Shown: positions 7,434 to 15,518 of the stretch, piece after piece | Numbering within the stretch: position 1 is the stretch's first letter | Layout: each line of letters starts with the position of its first letter | Source of the DNA: Prevotella sp. | Lineage (GTDB): Bacteria > Bacteroidota > Bacteroidia > Bacteroidales > Bacteroidaceae | Reading direction: 5' to 3' | NCBI GenBank assembly: GCA_017561825.1 | Contig: JAFZBK010000050.1 | Span: forward strand, 1 to 34,783 | DNA length: 34,783 bases | Notes under the pieces: model-generated | Seen by the model: the letters and a program-made list of their open reading frames with translations, nothing else | What the model was told of the DNA's origin: nothing | Database searches by the model: none | Position numbers and translations under genes: made by a program

Positions 7434-8452
7434 TTCTTTTTGAATATGCTTACGTTCTTCAACAACGGGTTCTTGCTTTCGAAGATGCAGACCTCGATGA
7501 TCAGCAGCAGCAAGGCCAGGATACCGAAAGCCTGGAACTGCTCGTCGTACTCACTGTAGATGGTGCTGGTGATCTGACCCGTCTGAAGCTTGATGAGTTC
7601 GTTGTTCAACTTGTTCTGTGCCACATTGGTGTTGTCAACATGGATATAGGCACCACCACCGGCCTCGGCCACCTGCTGGCACATCTGCTCGTTCAGTACC
7701 GACATCACCTCATCGCCTGTATTGTCCTTCATGTAGCCACCCTCTCCATCAGGAATCGGTGATCCCTTGGTGGAGCCGATACCTAATACGAATACACGCA
7801 TGCCCTTCTTCCTGGCCGCCTTCGCCATCTCGATGGCCCCGCCCTCATGGTCCTCACCGTCGGTAATCACAATGATGGCACGACCTATCTTCTCCTGCTG
7901 GGTGAACGCGTTCATGGCCAAGCGGATGGCCTCTGCGATATTGGTACCCTGCGTAGCTATCAGATGGGGATCGATGCTCTGGAGGAACATCTTCGCCGAG
8001 ACATAGTCGCTGGTGATAGGCAGCTGGATGAACGCATCACCGGCAAAGACAATCAGTCCTACCTTATCGTTCGTAAAGTTCTCCACCATGTTCTCGATGA
8101 GCATCTTACTCTTGTCGAGACGCGACGGCACCACATCCTCTGCCTTCATCGAGTTACTGATGTCAAGGGCGATGATCGTCTCGATGCCGTTGCGCTTCTC
8201 ATGACTGATCTTGGTGCCCATCTGCGGACGAGCCAGCATGATGATAAGCAAGGCCAGGGCAGCCATGAGAAGCCAGAACTTCACGCCCCGACGATATTTC
8301 GAGACATCCGGCATGAGCTGCTTCAGCAGGTTGATATCGCCGAAGCGTTTCAGCTTACTCTTCCGCTGGCGCATCAGAACGAGTCTGACGAGTGCCAATA
8401 TCGGTATCAGCACCAGCAGGTAGAGGTATATGGGGTTTTCAAATCTGAACAT
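7430..8452 (-). CDS. batB: BatB, membrane-anchored VWA-domain protein
   Basis: A 340-residue protein with two N-terminal TM helices (about 8-27 and 57-75), a von Willebrand factor A domain from about 90 to 290, and a C-terminal TM helix (about 310-326). The metal-ion-dependent adhesion site is intact: DISNS at 97-101, the threonine in ATQGTNI, and ITDGED near 196-201. The segment GSPIPDGEGGYMKD is characteristic of Bat VWA proteins. It probably works with BatA and the MoxR ATPase at the inner membrane. It overlaps batC by 4 nt and follows batA by 15 nt. Confidence 0.92.
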   Translation of the reverse strand: MFRFENPIYLYLLVLIPILALVRLVLMRQRKSKLKRFGDINLLKQLMPDVSKYRRGVKFWLLMAALALLIIMLARPQMGTKISHEKRNGIETIIALDISNSMKAEDVVPSRLDKSKMLIENMVENFTNDKVGLIVFAGDAFIQLPITSDYVSAKMFLQSIDPHLIATQGTNIAEAIRLAMNAFTQQEKIGRAIIVITDGEDHEGGAIEMAKAARKKGMRVFVLGIGSTKGSPIPDGEGGYMKDNTGDEVMSVLNEQMCQQVAEAGGGAYIHVDNTNVAQNKLNNELIKLQTGQITSTIYSEYDEQFQAFGILALLLLIIEVCIFESKNPLLKNVSIFKKK

Positions 8453-8467
8453 AACGAACTTTCCTTT

Positions 8468-9466
8468 TTAAGGTATGCGACGGAACCAGGTGATGCGGAG
8501 GATGATCTCGAGCAGCAGACAGAGGATTGCAGCAATGGCAAACGGCTGGTAGGCCTCGTAGTGCTTGGAGAACTTCTTCACTTCCATCTTGGTCTTCTCC
8601 AGCTTGTCAATATCCTGGTAGATCTTTTTCAGCTCTGCCGTATTGGTGGCTCGGTAGAAATGACCTTCGGCTGTGGCGGCAATATCACTCAGCGTCTTCG
8701 TATCCACATCCACGCGTACATTGACATACTGTATGGTGCCTCCTACCTGCATGGGGTATGGAGCCACCTTCTTGGAACCCACGGCAATGGTATAGACACG
8801 GATGCCTAAGCTCTTGGCAATCTGTGCAGCCGTGAGCGGAGAGATATCACCCATGTTGTTACTACCGTCGGTGAGCAGGATCACCACCTTGCTCTTGGTC
8901 TTACTGTCCTTCAATCTGCTCACTGCGTTGGCCAATCCCATACCAATAGCGGTACCGTCTTCAATCAGTCCTCTCTCCGCAATATCCGTACGCACATCCT
9001 TCAGGAGGGTGAGCAAGGAGGTATGATCGGTGGTCATGGGGCACTGCGTGAACGCCTCGCCTGCAAAGATGGTCAGACCGATATTGTCGTCCGGACGACC
9101 AGAGATGAACTCAGCCGCTACCGACTTAGCCGCTTCGATACGGTTGGGCTTCAGGTCCTGTGCCAGCATACTCGTTGACACGTCCATGGCCAGCATGATG
9201 TCAATACCTTCCGAGGTGCGCTTGCCCCAGCTGTCGTGCGTCTGCGGACGGGCCAACACGAGCACAATCAGCACGAAGGTGATCATACGCAGCAAGGCAG
9301 GCAGCCATACCAGTCGCTGACGCAGACTCTTCGGCGCATAACGATAAGCGAACGTGTCGCTCATCTGTATCGTCGGCTCGCTCTTCTTGCGGTATAGCAG
9401 ATACCAGATGATATACGGTATCAGCAACAGCAGCAGCAACAGGTATTCTTGGTTGACAAACTTCAT
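8468..9466 (-). CDS. batA: BatA, membrane-anchored VWA-domain protein
   Basis: A 332-residue protein built like BatB: TM helices at about 8-24 and 56-73, a VWA domain from about 85 to 290, and a C-terminal TM helix (FAIAAILCLLLEIIL). The MIDAS motif DVSTS is at 95-99 and LTDGSNN follows later in the domain. MoxR-type ATPases usually act with VWA partners, and both VWA proteins here sit in the moxR gene run. The gene begins 3 nt after the upstream BatD-like membrane protein gene. BatA and BatB are paralogues, assigned by order (A upstream of B). Confidence 0.92.
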   Translation of the reverse strand: MKFVNQEYLLLLLLLIPYIIWYLLYRKKSEPTIQMSDTFAYRYAPKSLRQRLVWLPALLRMITFVLIVLVLARPQTHDSWGKRTSEGIDIMLAMDVSTSMLAQDLKPNRIEAAKSVAAEFISGRPDDNIGLTIFAGEAFTQCPMTTDHTSLLTLLKDVRTDIAERGLIEDGTAIGMGLANAVSRLKDSKTKSKVVILLTDGSNNMGDISPLTAAQIAKSLGIRVYTIAVGSKKVAPYPMQVGGTIQYVNVRVDVDTKTLSDIAATAEGHFYRATNTAELKKIYQDIDKLEKTKMEVKKFSKHYEAYQPFAIAAILCLLLEIILRITWFRRIP

Positions 9467-9469
9467 ATT

Positions 9470-10591
9470 CTAAAACAGCAGATAGATCCTATATAGTACA
9501 TATATGAGCAGGATGACCATGACAACGAACAGTGCGGCGATGGCAACCTTGAGTACGATGCGCGACCGCATGGAACGTTTGTCTTTCTCCGTGAGCACAG
9601 GTTCGATGCGCTCGGTGGTGGGCTGGTTCTCCTGTTTGGTGGTATTGATGAACGCGATGGCATTCACCAGGTTGGCGTCGTTCTCGTTGATGAGCGACTT
9701 ATATTTCGCAAACTTCACGAGGTCGGCAGTGGTGAACAACTCGCGCAGCTCGTCAATCATCTTCTTGTCCTCTGCTTCCTGCAGACGGGCGATGATCTCG
9801 CTGGACGTCATCTCCATGGCACTGAAGCCGAAGCGTTCCTCGATATACTTACGCAGGGTGTCCGTAAGACGGGTGTAGTATTCTTTCTGATCCTCGGATG
9901 CCACCATCTTGTCGGCCTTGATCTTCTCGATCTCATCCATGGCTCGCTGATGTGGCAGCACCTTCTTGATGATGCGGACACGGGCAATGACGGGCTTGTT
10001 GCCTTTCAGACAAACACAGAGGTAGAAGGTAAGACATATCAGGAGTACCAACAGTACGCTGAGCCAGAACACATCACTCCACTCACTCCACAGGAAGGGG
10101 TTGTTCTGCACATCCTTCGGGGGATAGAAATTCTCGGGATGAAGGGTGTCAACAGGGATGGTTAACACCTTCAGTGCCAAATTCTTACTGCTGTATTCCT
10201 TACCATCTACTTTAATGGTTATGGGTGGCAGATAATACAGCTGCTCATCGAAGGAAGTAAGGGTATAGACCTTGCTGACACGGATCATGTCATTGTCCAA
10301 CTGTGCCGTATCAGCATCCGACATCTCCAGCACTTCCACACCCGGGGTGATATACTCAGAGGGTTTGAACTGAGGCAGGAGCAACGAATGACCCTTCTTA
10401 TAAGATACCTGTAAGGTGAGGTGTGCCTGTTCGCCGATAAGGATCTGGATGGAGTCGATAGATGATTCCACCTGTACCTGAGCAAACGCAGATACGGCGG
10501 TGATGACAGCTCCGCAGAACACGAGGAGCCATCTCAGCCATACGTTGTCACTATTTCTTGTTCCCAGTTTCATTGTTTCATCCATGTACAT
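9470..10591 (-). CDS. BatD-like/DUF4381-like membrane protein of the Bat cluster
   Basis: A 373-residue protein. It has a late signal peptide or anchor (hydrophobic at about 19-37, ending AFAQ) and a periplasmic beta-rich domain at about 40-165 that resembles the N-terminal repeat of BatD (DSIQILIGEQAHLTLQV). A TM helix follows at about 172-195. The charged cytoplasmic helical region at about 200-300 (TDTLRKYIEERFGFSAMEMTSSEII) resembles the corresponding part of BatD and DUF4381 proteins. A C-terminal TM helix lies at about 346-373. It sits between DUF58 and batA, the usual place of this Bacteroidota protein. The start is uncertain; Met3 and Met7 are alternatives. Its role is unknown beyond belonging to the Bat cluster. 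Confidence 0.8.
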   Translation of the reverse strand: MYMDETMKLGTRNSDNVWLRWLLVFCGAVITAVSAFAQVQVESSIDSIQILIGEQAHLTLQVSYKKGHSLLLPQFKPSEYITPGVEVLEMSDADTAQLDNDMIRVSKVYTLTSFDEQLYYLPPITIKVDGKEYSSKNLALKVLTIPVDTLHPENFYPPKDVQNNPFLWSEWSDVFWLSVLLVLLICLTFYLCVCLKGNKPVIARVRIIKKVLPHQRAMDEIEKIKADKMVASEDQKEYYTRLTDTLRKYIEERFGFSAMEMTSSEIIARLQEAEDKKMIDELRELFTTADLVKFAKYKSLINENDANLVNAIAFINTTKQENQPTTERIEPVLTEKDKRSMRSRIVLKVAIAALFVVMVILLIYVLYRIYLLF

Positions 10592-10607
10592 GGCAGATTC
10601 ATGATCC

Positions 10608-11477
10608 CTACCCTCGCATCTTGAACAGGAGGAGCAGCTGTTTCACGAAATCCTCGTTGGTGGCCATGCTCACATGATCTACATTACTCTTGTTAAACGT
10701 GTTGATTAGCGCTTGCTGACGACTCATCCAGTACTGGGTATGAGCGCGTCGTAGTTTCTTACTGCTGGTGTCGATGATCATCTCATGACCCGTCTCGGCG
10801 TCGCGCACCTTCATCAAGCCCACATCCGGCAGGGTTTTTGCCCGTTGGTCGTACACCTGAATAGCCACCACGTCGTGCTTGCGATTACAGATGGTGAGCG
10901 CCTGCTCGAAATCATCACGGGTGTAGAAGTCACTCAACAAGAAGGCGGTACAACGGCGTTTCATCACGCCTGTCAGGAACTCCACGCCCTGTTTCACATC
11001 TGTCTTACGACTCTCAGGGTGGAAGTCGAGCATCTCGCGGATGATATAGAGGATGTGCTTACGACCCTTCTTGGGTGGGATGTATTTCTCGATCTTGTCA
11101 GAGAAGAACACAACACCGATCTTGTCGTTGTTCTGAATGGCACTGAAGGCCAAGGTGGCGGCAATCTCCGTAACCATCTCCTTCTTCATCTGATGCTGGG
11201 TTCCGAACTCCAGCGAACCACTGACATCAATCAGCAGCATCACCGTCAGCTCGCGCTCTTCTTCGAACACCTTGACATACGGACGGTGGAAACGTGCCGT
11301 GACGTTCCAGTCGATGTCGCGCACATCATCACCATACTGATATTCACGTACTTCACTGAAGGCCATACCCCTACCCTTGAAGGCAGAATGGTACTCACCG
11401 GCAAAGATGTTGTTACTCAGTCGGCGGGTCTTGATCTCAATCTTACGAACCTTCTTCAGTATCTCAGTCGTTTCCAT
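10608..11477 (-). CDS. DUF58-domain protein
   Basis: A 289-residue cytoplasmic protein of the DUF58 family, which almost always follows a MoxR ATPase gene. Signatures are GEYHSAFKGRGMAFSEVREYQYGDDVRDIDWNVTAR near residues 27-62 and a VWA-like segment with LLIDVSGS. The D-x-S-x-S pattern is kept, so metal binding is possible. No TM segment or signal peptide is present. It is separated from moxR by 32 nt and from the next gene by 16 nt. The biochemical function is unknown; an adaptor or substrate role for MoxR is the usual inference. Confidence 0.9.
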   Translation of the reverse strand: METTEILKKVRKIEIKTRRLSNNIFAGEYHSAFKGRGMAFSEVREYQYGDDVRDIDWNVTARFHRPYVKVFEEERELTVMLLIDVSGSLEFGTQHQMKKEMVTEIAATLAFSAIQNNDKIGVVFFSDKIEKYIPPKKGRKHILYIIREMLDFHPESRKTDVKQGVEFLTGVMKRRCTAFLLSDFYTRDDFEQALTICNRKHDVVAIQVYDQRAKTLPDVGLMKVRDAETGHEMIIDTSSKKLRRAHTQYWMSRQQALINTFNKSNVDHVSMATNEDFVKQLLLLFKMRG

Positions 11478-11509
11478 CAGTCACAATCCTCTCTCGTTCT
11501 GTTCGATGA

Positions 11510-12505
11510 TCAGGGTACTTCAACCTTGTTGATGATCTTGCTGACGATTTCCTCACTCGTTACATTGGTGGCCTCGGCCTCGTATGACAAGCCGATACGG
11601 TGACGAAGAACATCGTGAGCCACAGCACGCACATCCTCAGGCACCACATAACCGCGGCGCTTGATGAATGCATAGGCACGGGCTGCCTTGGCCAGGTTGA
11701 TGGAGGCACGGGGTGAGCCACCAAAGGTGATGAGCTCTTTCAGCTCGCCCAACTGATAGCGTTCGGGATAACGGGTGGCGAAGACGATATCGGCAATATA
11801 CTGCTCGATCTTCTCGTCGATATATACCTGCTGCACCACCTGACGGGCATTCATGATCTCCTGGGCTGTGGTAACGGGTTTCACTTCCGGCAGACCGCCC
11901 TGGATGTTCTCACGGATGATCATCTTCTCTTCCTCAATGGTGGGATAGTCAATCACTACCTTGAGCATGAAACGGTCAACCTGTGCTTCAGGCAACGGGT
12001 AGGTACCTTCCTGCTCGATGGGGTTCTGGGTAGCCATCACTAAGAACGGGTTGGGCAACGGGAAGGTGTCACTGCCAATCGTCACCTGATGCTCCTGCAT
12101 AGCCTCCAACAAGGCACTCTGTACCTTTGCCGGGGCACGGTTGATTTCATCAGCCAATACGAAGTTGGCGAATACAGGCCCCTTCTTTACCTGGAACTTC
12201 TCATCTTTCTGCGAGTAGATCATCGTACCAATCACGTCAGCCGGCAAGAGGTCGGGGGTGAACTGTATACGACTGTAACCTGCATCTATCAGTTGTGCCA
12301 GTGTCTTGATGGCCAATGTCTTGGCAAGACCAGGAACACCTTCAAGCAGAATGTGTCCATCGCTGAGCAGACCGATGAGGAGGGAGTCAACGAGGTGTTT
12401 CTGACCCACGATGACCTGATCCATACCGTGGATCAGATTCGTTACAAATGCACTTTGTTGTTCTATCCGGATATTCAATTCACGGATATCAATTGCTTCT
12501 GCCAT
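11510..12505 (-). CDS. MoxR-family AAA+ ATPase
   Basis: A 331-residue AAA+ ATPase, first gene of the Bat gene run. Walker A is GVPGLAKT at 56-63, Walker B is FVLADE with D119-E120 followed by INRAPAKVQSALLEAMQE, sensor 1 is ATQNP near 160, and the C-terminal lid contains GGSPRASINLAKAARAYAF. This set is specific for the MoxR subfamily, whose members act as chaperone-like ATPases with VWA proteins. In Bacteroidota this gene heads the aerotolerance (bat) operon. A promoter-like element lies about 45 nt upstream of the start. Confidence 0.93.
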   Translation of the reverse strand: MAEAIDIRELNIRIEQQSAFVTNLIHGMDQVIVGQKHLVDSLLIGLLSDGHILLEGVPGLAKTLAIKTLAQLIDAGYSRIQFTPDLLPADVIGTMIYSQKDEKFQVKKGPVFANFVLADEINRAPAKVQSALLEAMQEHQVTIGSDTFPLPNPFLVMATQNPIEQEGTYPLPEAQVDRFMLKVVIDYPTIEEEKMIIRENIQGGLPEVKPVTTAQEIMNARQVVQQVYIDEKIEQYIADIVFATRYPERYQLGELKELITFGGSPRASINLAKAARAYAFIKRRGYVVPEDVRAVAHDVLRHRIGLSYEAEATNVTSEEIVSKIINKVEVP

Positions 12506-12550
12506 ATTCCTTTATCTATTAATTCTTGTCTCTCTTTGCTAAATCCAGCG

Positions 12551-12584
12551 CAAAAGTAATACATTCAAGAATGATAGTCGAAAA
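12551..12584 (-). promoter_or_regulatory. Promoter of the moxR-bat gene run
   Basis: The minus strand carries TACTTTTG at 12551-12558 (matches TAnnTTTG), a 20-nt spacer and TTCG at 12579-12582 (one mismatch to TTTG). It lies about 45 nt upstream of moxR. No other comparable element precedes the nine-gene run, so it probably drives all of it. Confidence 0.65.
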
Positions 12585-12599
12585 TTAGTGACTAAATAA

Positions 12600-12639
12600 T
12601 ATTAAAAAAGTTTCTTAAAACTTACATTTAAGAAACTTT
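12600..12639 (-). terminator. Terminator after the HU-LysM gene
   Basis: A perfect 13-bp stem (12607-12619 with 12627-12639, loop ACTTACA) starts just after the stop codon of the HU-LysM gene. On the minus strand it is followed by TTTTTTAAT. The stem is AT-rich with only two G-C pairs, so efficiency may be modest. It separates this gene from the moxR promoter. Confidence 0.7.
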
Positions 12640-12647
12640 ATTATTAT

Positions 12648-13925
12648 CTAATTCTTTTTCTTTATTTGGAGCTTGGGGATTTTGAGTTTCATCCCTTCTG
12701 TAACCTCGCTGATACCGTTGTAGGCCTGGATGTAGCACTCCATACCATCGCCCAAGTAGAACTTGGAAATCTTCTTTATGGTCTGACCAGGTTTTACAGT
12801 GATGGTTTCCTGGGTTCCAACGATGTTATAGGCACCTTTGCTCACCATCGACTTGGCGTTGTTCACTGTCTGGGAGTTGTCACCCGCAGGCAGTGCAACG
12901 GCAGGGGCAGTTGCCTCAGTAGCTTTCGCTGCTGGTTTCTGCTGTTCCTGTGCAGCCTGCTTGGCAGCAATGGCGGCATCCAGCTTAGCTGTACTTTCGT
13001 TGGCTTTCTTCAACTTGGCCACGCGGATCGACTCATTACGTGCTTCGTGGGCACGGGTAATGGAATCCACTCTTGCCTTGATCTTCGCATCACGTGCTTT
13101 CTCCAGAGAATCCTCTGCATAGACGGAATCAATCATGGCACTGTCAACAAACTCTCCTTGAATCATTTCCGTCTTCTCCATAGGAATGAATTTCATCGGC
13201 GCGAACTTCTTACCGACATAGTAACCTCCCGCGAAACCAACAGCAGTACAGATGATTAATGCTGCCAGCCATTTCCATACGTTTGATTTTTCTTCTTCCA
13301 TAGTTGTATCTTCAGTTGTTTCGTTAATATCTGTATCTAATAATCCGTTTATTACTCCTTCTGTTGGTTGTTCTTCATCAACAGGCTCTTCCGCAATGGG
13401 CTCCTCATTGATGGGCTCTTCAATTGTTGGTTCTTCGATGATGGGTTCCTCTGCTACCGGTTCTTCGATAACAGGCTCTTCAACGATGGGCTCCCCGATA
13501 ACAGGTTCCTCAACGATAGGCTCCTCGATAACGGGTTCCTCAACGATAGGCTCATCCGCTATAACCTCTTCAATAGCTGGTTCTTCGGGGATATCGCTAA
13601 AGTCAACTCCATCATTGAGCACCACGGTCTCGAACTGTGAGAACGGACGGTTCACCAGCTCTTTCATGGCGGCATCCGGCGTGAAGGTAATCTTGTTCCT
13701 ACCCTCAATCACGAAGCGGTCGCCCGTCTGCACATTCACGCTCTCACGGTCCTTGGTGTCAATGATCTTGAAGGTACCCAAACCACTGATCTTCACGAGC
13801 TTCTCGGTCTGAAGTGCGTCATTGACAATATCCACCAGTTCATTGACGAACTGGGTGTTCTTCCTTCGCGACAAACCATTCTTCTGGGCGAGAAGGTTTA
13901 CCAAGTCTTGTTTTGTCTTAACCAT
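12648..13925 (-). CDS. HU-like DNA-binding domain fused to TM helix and LysM
   Basis: A 425-residue protein of unusual layout. Residues 1-95 form an HU/IHF-type domain (MVKTKQDLVNLLAQ, ISGLGTFKI, then an arm region and INKITFTP-like GRNKITFTPDAAM). Residues 112-186 are a Glu/Pro-rich repeat with about 13 EEP[IV]-type units. A single TM helix spans about 217-238 (WLAALIICTAVGFAGGYYVG). A charged, probably coiled segment follows at about 268-330, then an Ala/Pro linker, and a LysM domain closes the protein at about 372-418 (ITVKPGQTIKKISKFYLG). Known domain roles suggest DNA binding on one side of the inner membrane and peptidoglycan binding on the other. Flanking charges do not fix the topology, since lysines follow the TM helix. 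It overlaps the small HU gene by 8 nt, so the two HU-type proteins are coexpressed and might heterodimerise (inference). Confidence 0.88.
   Translation of the reverse strand: MVKTKQDLVNLLAQKNGLSRRKNTQFVNELVDIVNDALQTEKLVKISGLGTFKIIDTKDRESVNVQTGDRFVIEGRNKITFTPDAAMKELVNRPFSQFETVVLNDGVDFSDIPEEPAIEEVIADEPIVEEPVIEEPIVEEPVIGEPIVEEPVIEEPVAEEPIIEEPTIEEPINEEPIAEEPVDEEQPTEGVINGLLDTDINETTEDTTMEEEKSNVWKWLAALIICTAVGFAGGYYVGKKFAPMKFIPMEKTEMIQGEFVDSAMIDSVYAEDSLEKARDAKIKARVDSITRAHEARNESIRVAKLKKANESTAKLDAAIAAKQAAQEQQKPAAKATEATAPAVALPAGDNSQTVNNAKSMVSKGAYNIVGTQETITVKPGQTIKKISKFYLGDGMECYIQAYNGISEVTEGMKLKIPKLQIKKKN
13384..13590 (-). repeat. Coding repeat for the Glu/Pro-rich linker
   Basis: Degenerate 15-bp units (GAGGAGCCT-type codons) encode repeated EEP[IV][IVA] pentapeptides between the HU domain and the TM helix. 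Unit number could change by slippage without a frameshift. The linker is strongly acidic, unlike the DNA-binding domain beside it. Confidence 0.7.
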
Positions 13926-14211
13926 TCTCCTCCCCTCCGTTCTTTAGTTTCTCCTTGATAGAAGGAATAAGTTTAAAGCCAAGTACCAGTTTGGGCGGTA
14001 CGAGCATCCGCTTGTGTGTTGACGGATTCACGATAATGCGTTCCATCCGCTTCTTCACCTCGAAGGTACCAAACCCAGGAATCGTGAACGGCTCACCTGA
14101 CTGAAACTCCTCGTTCATGACATCAATCAGGGATTTCACCATTCGTTGTGCTTCACCGTTGGTGCATTCCAAGCGTTGTGACAGTTCTTTGATGAAATTC
14201 TTGTTCGTCAT
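13918..14211 (-). CDS. HU/IHF-family DNA-binding protein
   Basis: A 97-residue protein of normal HU size. Visible features are the helical N-terminus (NKNFIKELSQRLECTNGEAQRMVKSLIDV), the turn FTIPGFGTFEVKKR, and the arm and basic C-terminus (NPSTHKRMLVPPKLVLGFKLIPSIKEKLKN). HU proteins bend and compact DNA as dimers. The arm lacks the usual R-x-x-R-NP-QTG sequence and instead has IVNPSTHKRMLVPP, so it is a divergent member. It overlaps rimO upstream by 4 nt and the HU-TM-LysM gene downstream by 8 nt, placing all three in one transcription unit. Confidence 0.9.
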   Translation of the reverse strand: MTNKNFIKELSQRLECTNGEAQRMVKSLIDVMNEEFQSGEPFTIPGFGTFEVKKRMERIIVNPSTHKRMLVPPKLVLGFKLIPSIKEKLKNGGEENG

Positions 14212-15518
14212 CTCCTATTGTTTTTGACCGATGCATAGAGATCAAACTCTTCTGCACCAGTGATCGTTGTATCGTAAAACGTTCCTACACGCAGGGTGCG
14301 TTCGGCAGCAGGAATCAACACCTCGGGATCCACTTCTGGTGACGAGAACTCCGTACGACCGATGTAGTAGTCGCCTTCCTTCCTGTCGATGATCACGCGC
14401 ATGGTGGTTCCTACCTTGGCTGCCTGAATCTCAGCACTGATCTCCTGCTGAAGGGCCATCAGTTGGTCAAGACGTTCCTGCTTCACTTCTTCGGGCACAT
14501 CATCCGTATAGTGCTCAGCGCTGTAGGTTCCTTCTTCTTCAGAATAGGCAAAGGCACCCATACACTCGAAGCGCGACTCGCGGACGAAATCCATCAGCTC
14601 TTCAAAATCCTCTTCTGTCTCACCGGGGAAGCCCACCATCAGCGTGGTTCTCAGATGAATACCCGGTACACGTTTGCGAATCTGCTGAATCAGACGAAGG
14701 GTTTCTTCCTTGCTTGTCTGACGTCTCATCGCGGTCAGCATGTGGTCGGAGATATGTTGCAAGGCGATGTCGAGATACTTGCAAACATTGTCTTTCTCCC
14801 TGATCACATCGAGCAGTTCCATGGGGAAACGTGCGGGATAGGCATAATGAAGACGGATCCATTGCACACCGGGAATATCCGCCATGGCGGAAATCAGTTC
14901 AGCGATGTGCTGCTTACCATCGAGGTCGAGTCCGTAGAAGGTGAGCTCCTGGGCAATCACCTGGAACTCCTTCACACCCTGAGCCACCAGATCGCGCACT
15001 TCCTGGAGGATCTCCTCCTGGGGTCTGCTCACATGTTTACCCGTAATAATAGGTATCGCGCAATACGCGCAATGACGGTCACAACCCTCACTGATCTTCA
15101 GATAGGCATAATGACGAGGTGTAGTGAGATGACGCTGACAGGCATTCTCTGCCACCTTCTCATGACAGAGGTCGTTGATCAGTTCTCTATAATTGAACTT
15201 CCCGTAGATCTTATCCACTTCGGGCAGTTCCTCCTCCAGCTCCTTGGGATAGCGTTGTGACAGGCAACCCATCACGAATAGTTTCTTCAGTTTACCTTCC
15301 TTTTTCCGTTCAATGAATTCCAGAATGGTGTTGATGCTCTCTTCCTTGGCGTCGCCGATGAATCCGCAGGTGTTGACAACGGCAATCTCTCCTTGCGGAT
15401 TCTTGCTGTCGTGCACGCAACGGTAACCGTTCTCCTCGTACAGTTTCATCAGGATCTCGCTATCCACCAGGTTCTTCGAGCATCCCATCGTGATGATATC
15501 CACCTGATTCTTAATCAT
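14208..15518 (-). CDS. rimO: Ribosomal protein uS12 methylthiotransferase RimO
   Basis: A radical SAM enzyme that adds a methylthio group to the conserved Asp of ribosomal protein uS12. The 436-residue protein has the N-terminal cluster-binding cysteines C13, C51 and C85 and the radical SAM motif C146-x3-C150-x2-C153 (GCDRHCAYC), followed by AIPIITGKHVSRP. The core runs to about 365, and a C-terminal TRAM domain closes the protein (YYIGRTEFSSPEVDPEVLIP). The text MGCSKNLVDSE and the length separate RimO from MiaB. It overlaps ftsY by 8 nt and the small HU gene by 4 nt, so it is translationally coupled. Confidence 0.95.
   Translation of the reverse strand: MIKNQVDIITMGCSKNLVDSEILMKLYEENGYRCVHDSKNPQGEIAVVNTCGFIGDAKEESINTILEFIERKKEGKLKKLFVMGCLSQRYPKELEEELPEVDKIYGKFNYRELINDLCHEKVAENACQRHLTTPRHYAYLKISEGCDRHCAYCAIPIITGKHVSRPQEEILQEVRDLVAQGVKEFQVIAQELTFYGLDLDGKQHIAELISAMADIPGVQWIRLHYAYPARFPMELLDVIREKDNVCKYLDIALQHISDHMLTAMRRQTSKEETLRLIQQIRKRVPGIHLRTTLMVGFPGETEEDFEELMDFVRESRFECMGAFAYSEEEGTYSAEHYTDDVPEEVKQERLDQLMALQQEISAEIQAAKVGTTMRVIIDRKEGDYYIGRTEFSSPEVDPEVLIPAAERTLRVGTFYDTTITGAEEFDLYASVKNNRR

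Noticed and set aside
13252-13812. Plus-strand open frame with SSMTGSSI repeats
   Set aside because: It is the antisense translation of the acidic EEP repeat of the HU-LysM gene. The repeat keeps the opposite frame open by composition alone.
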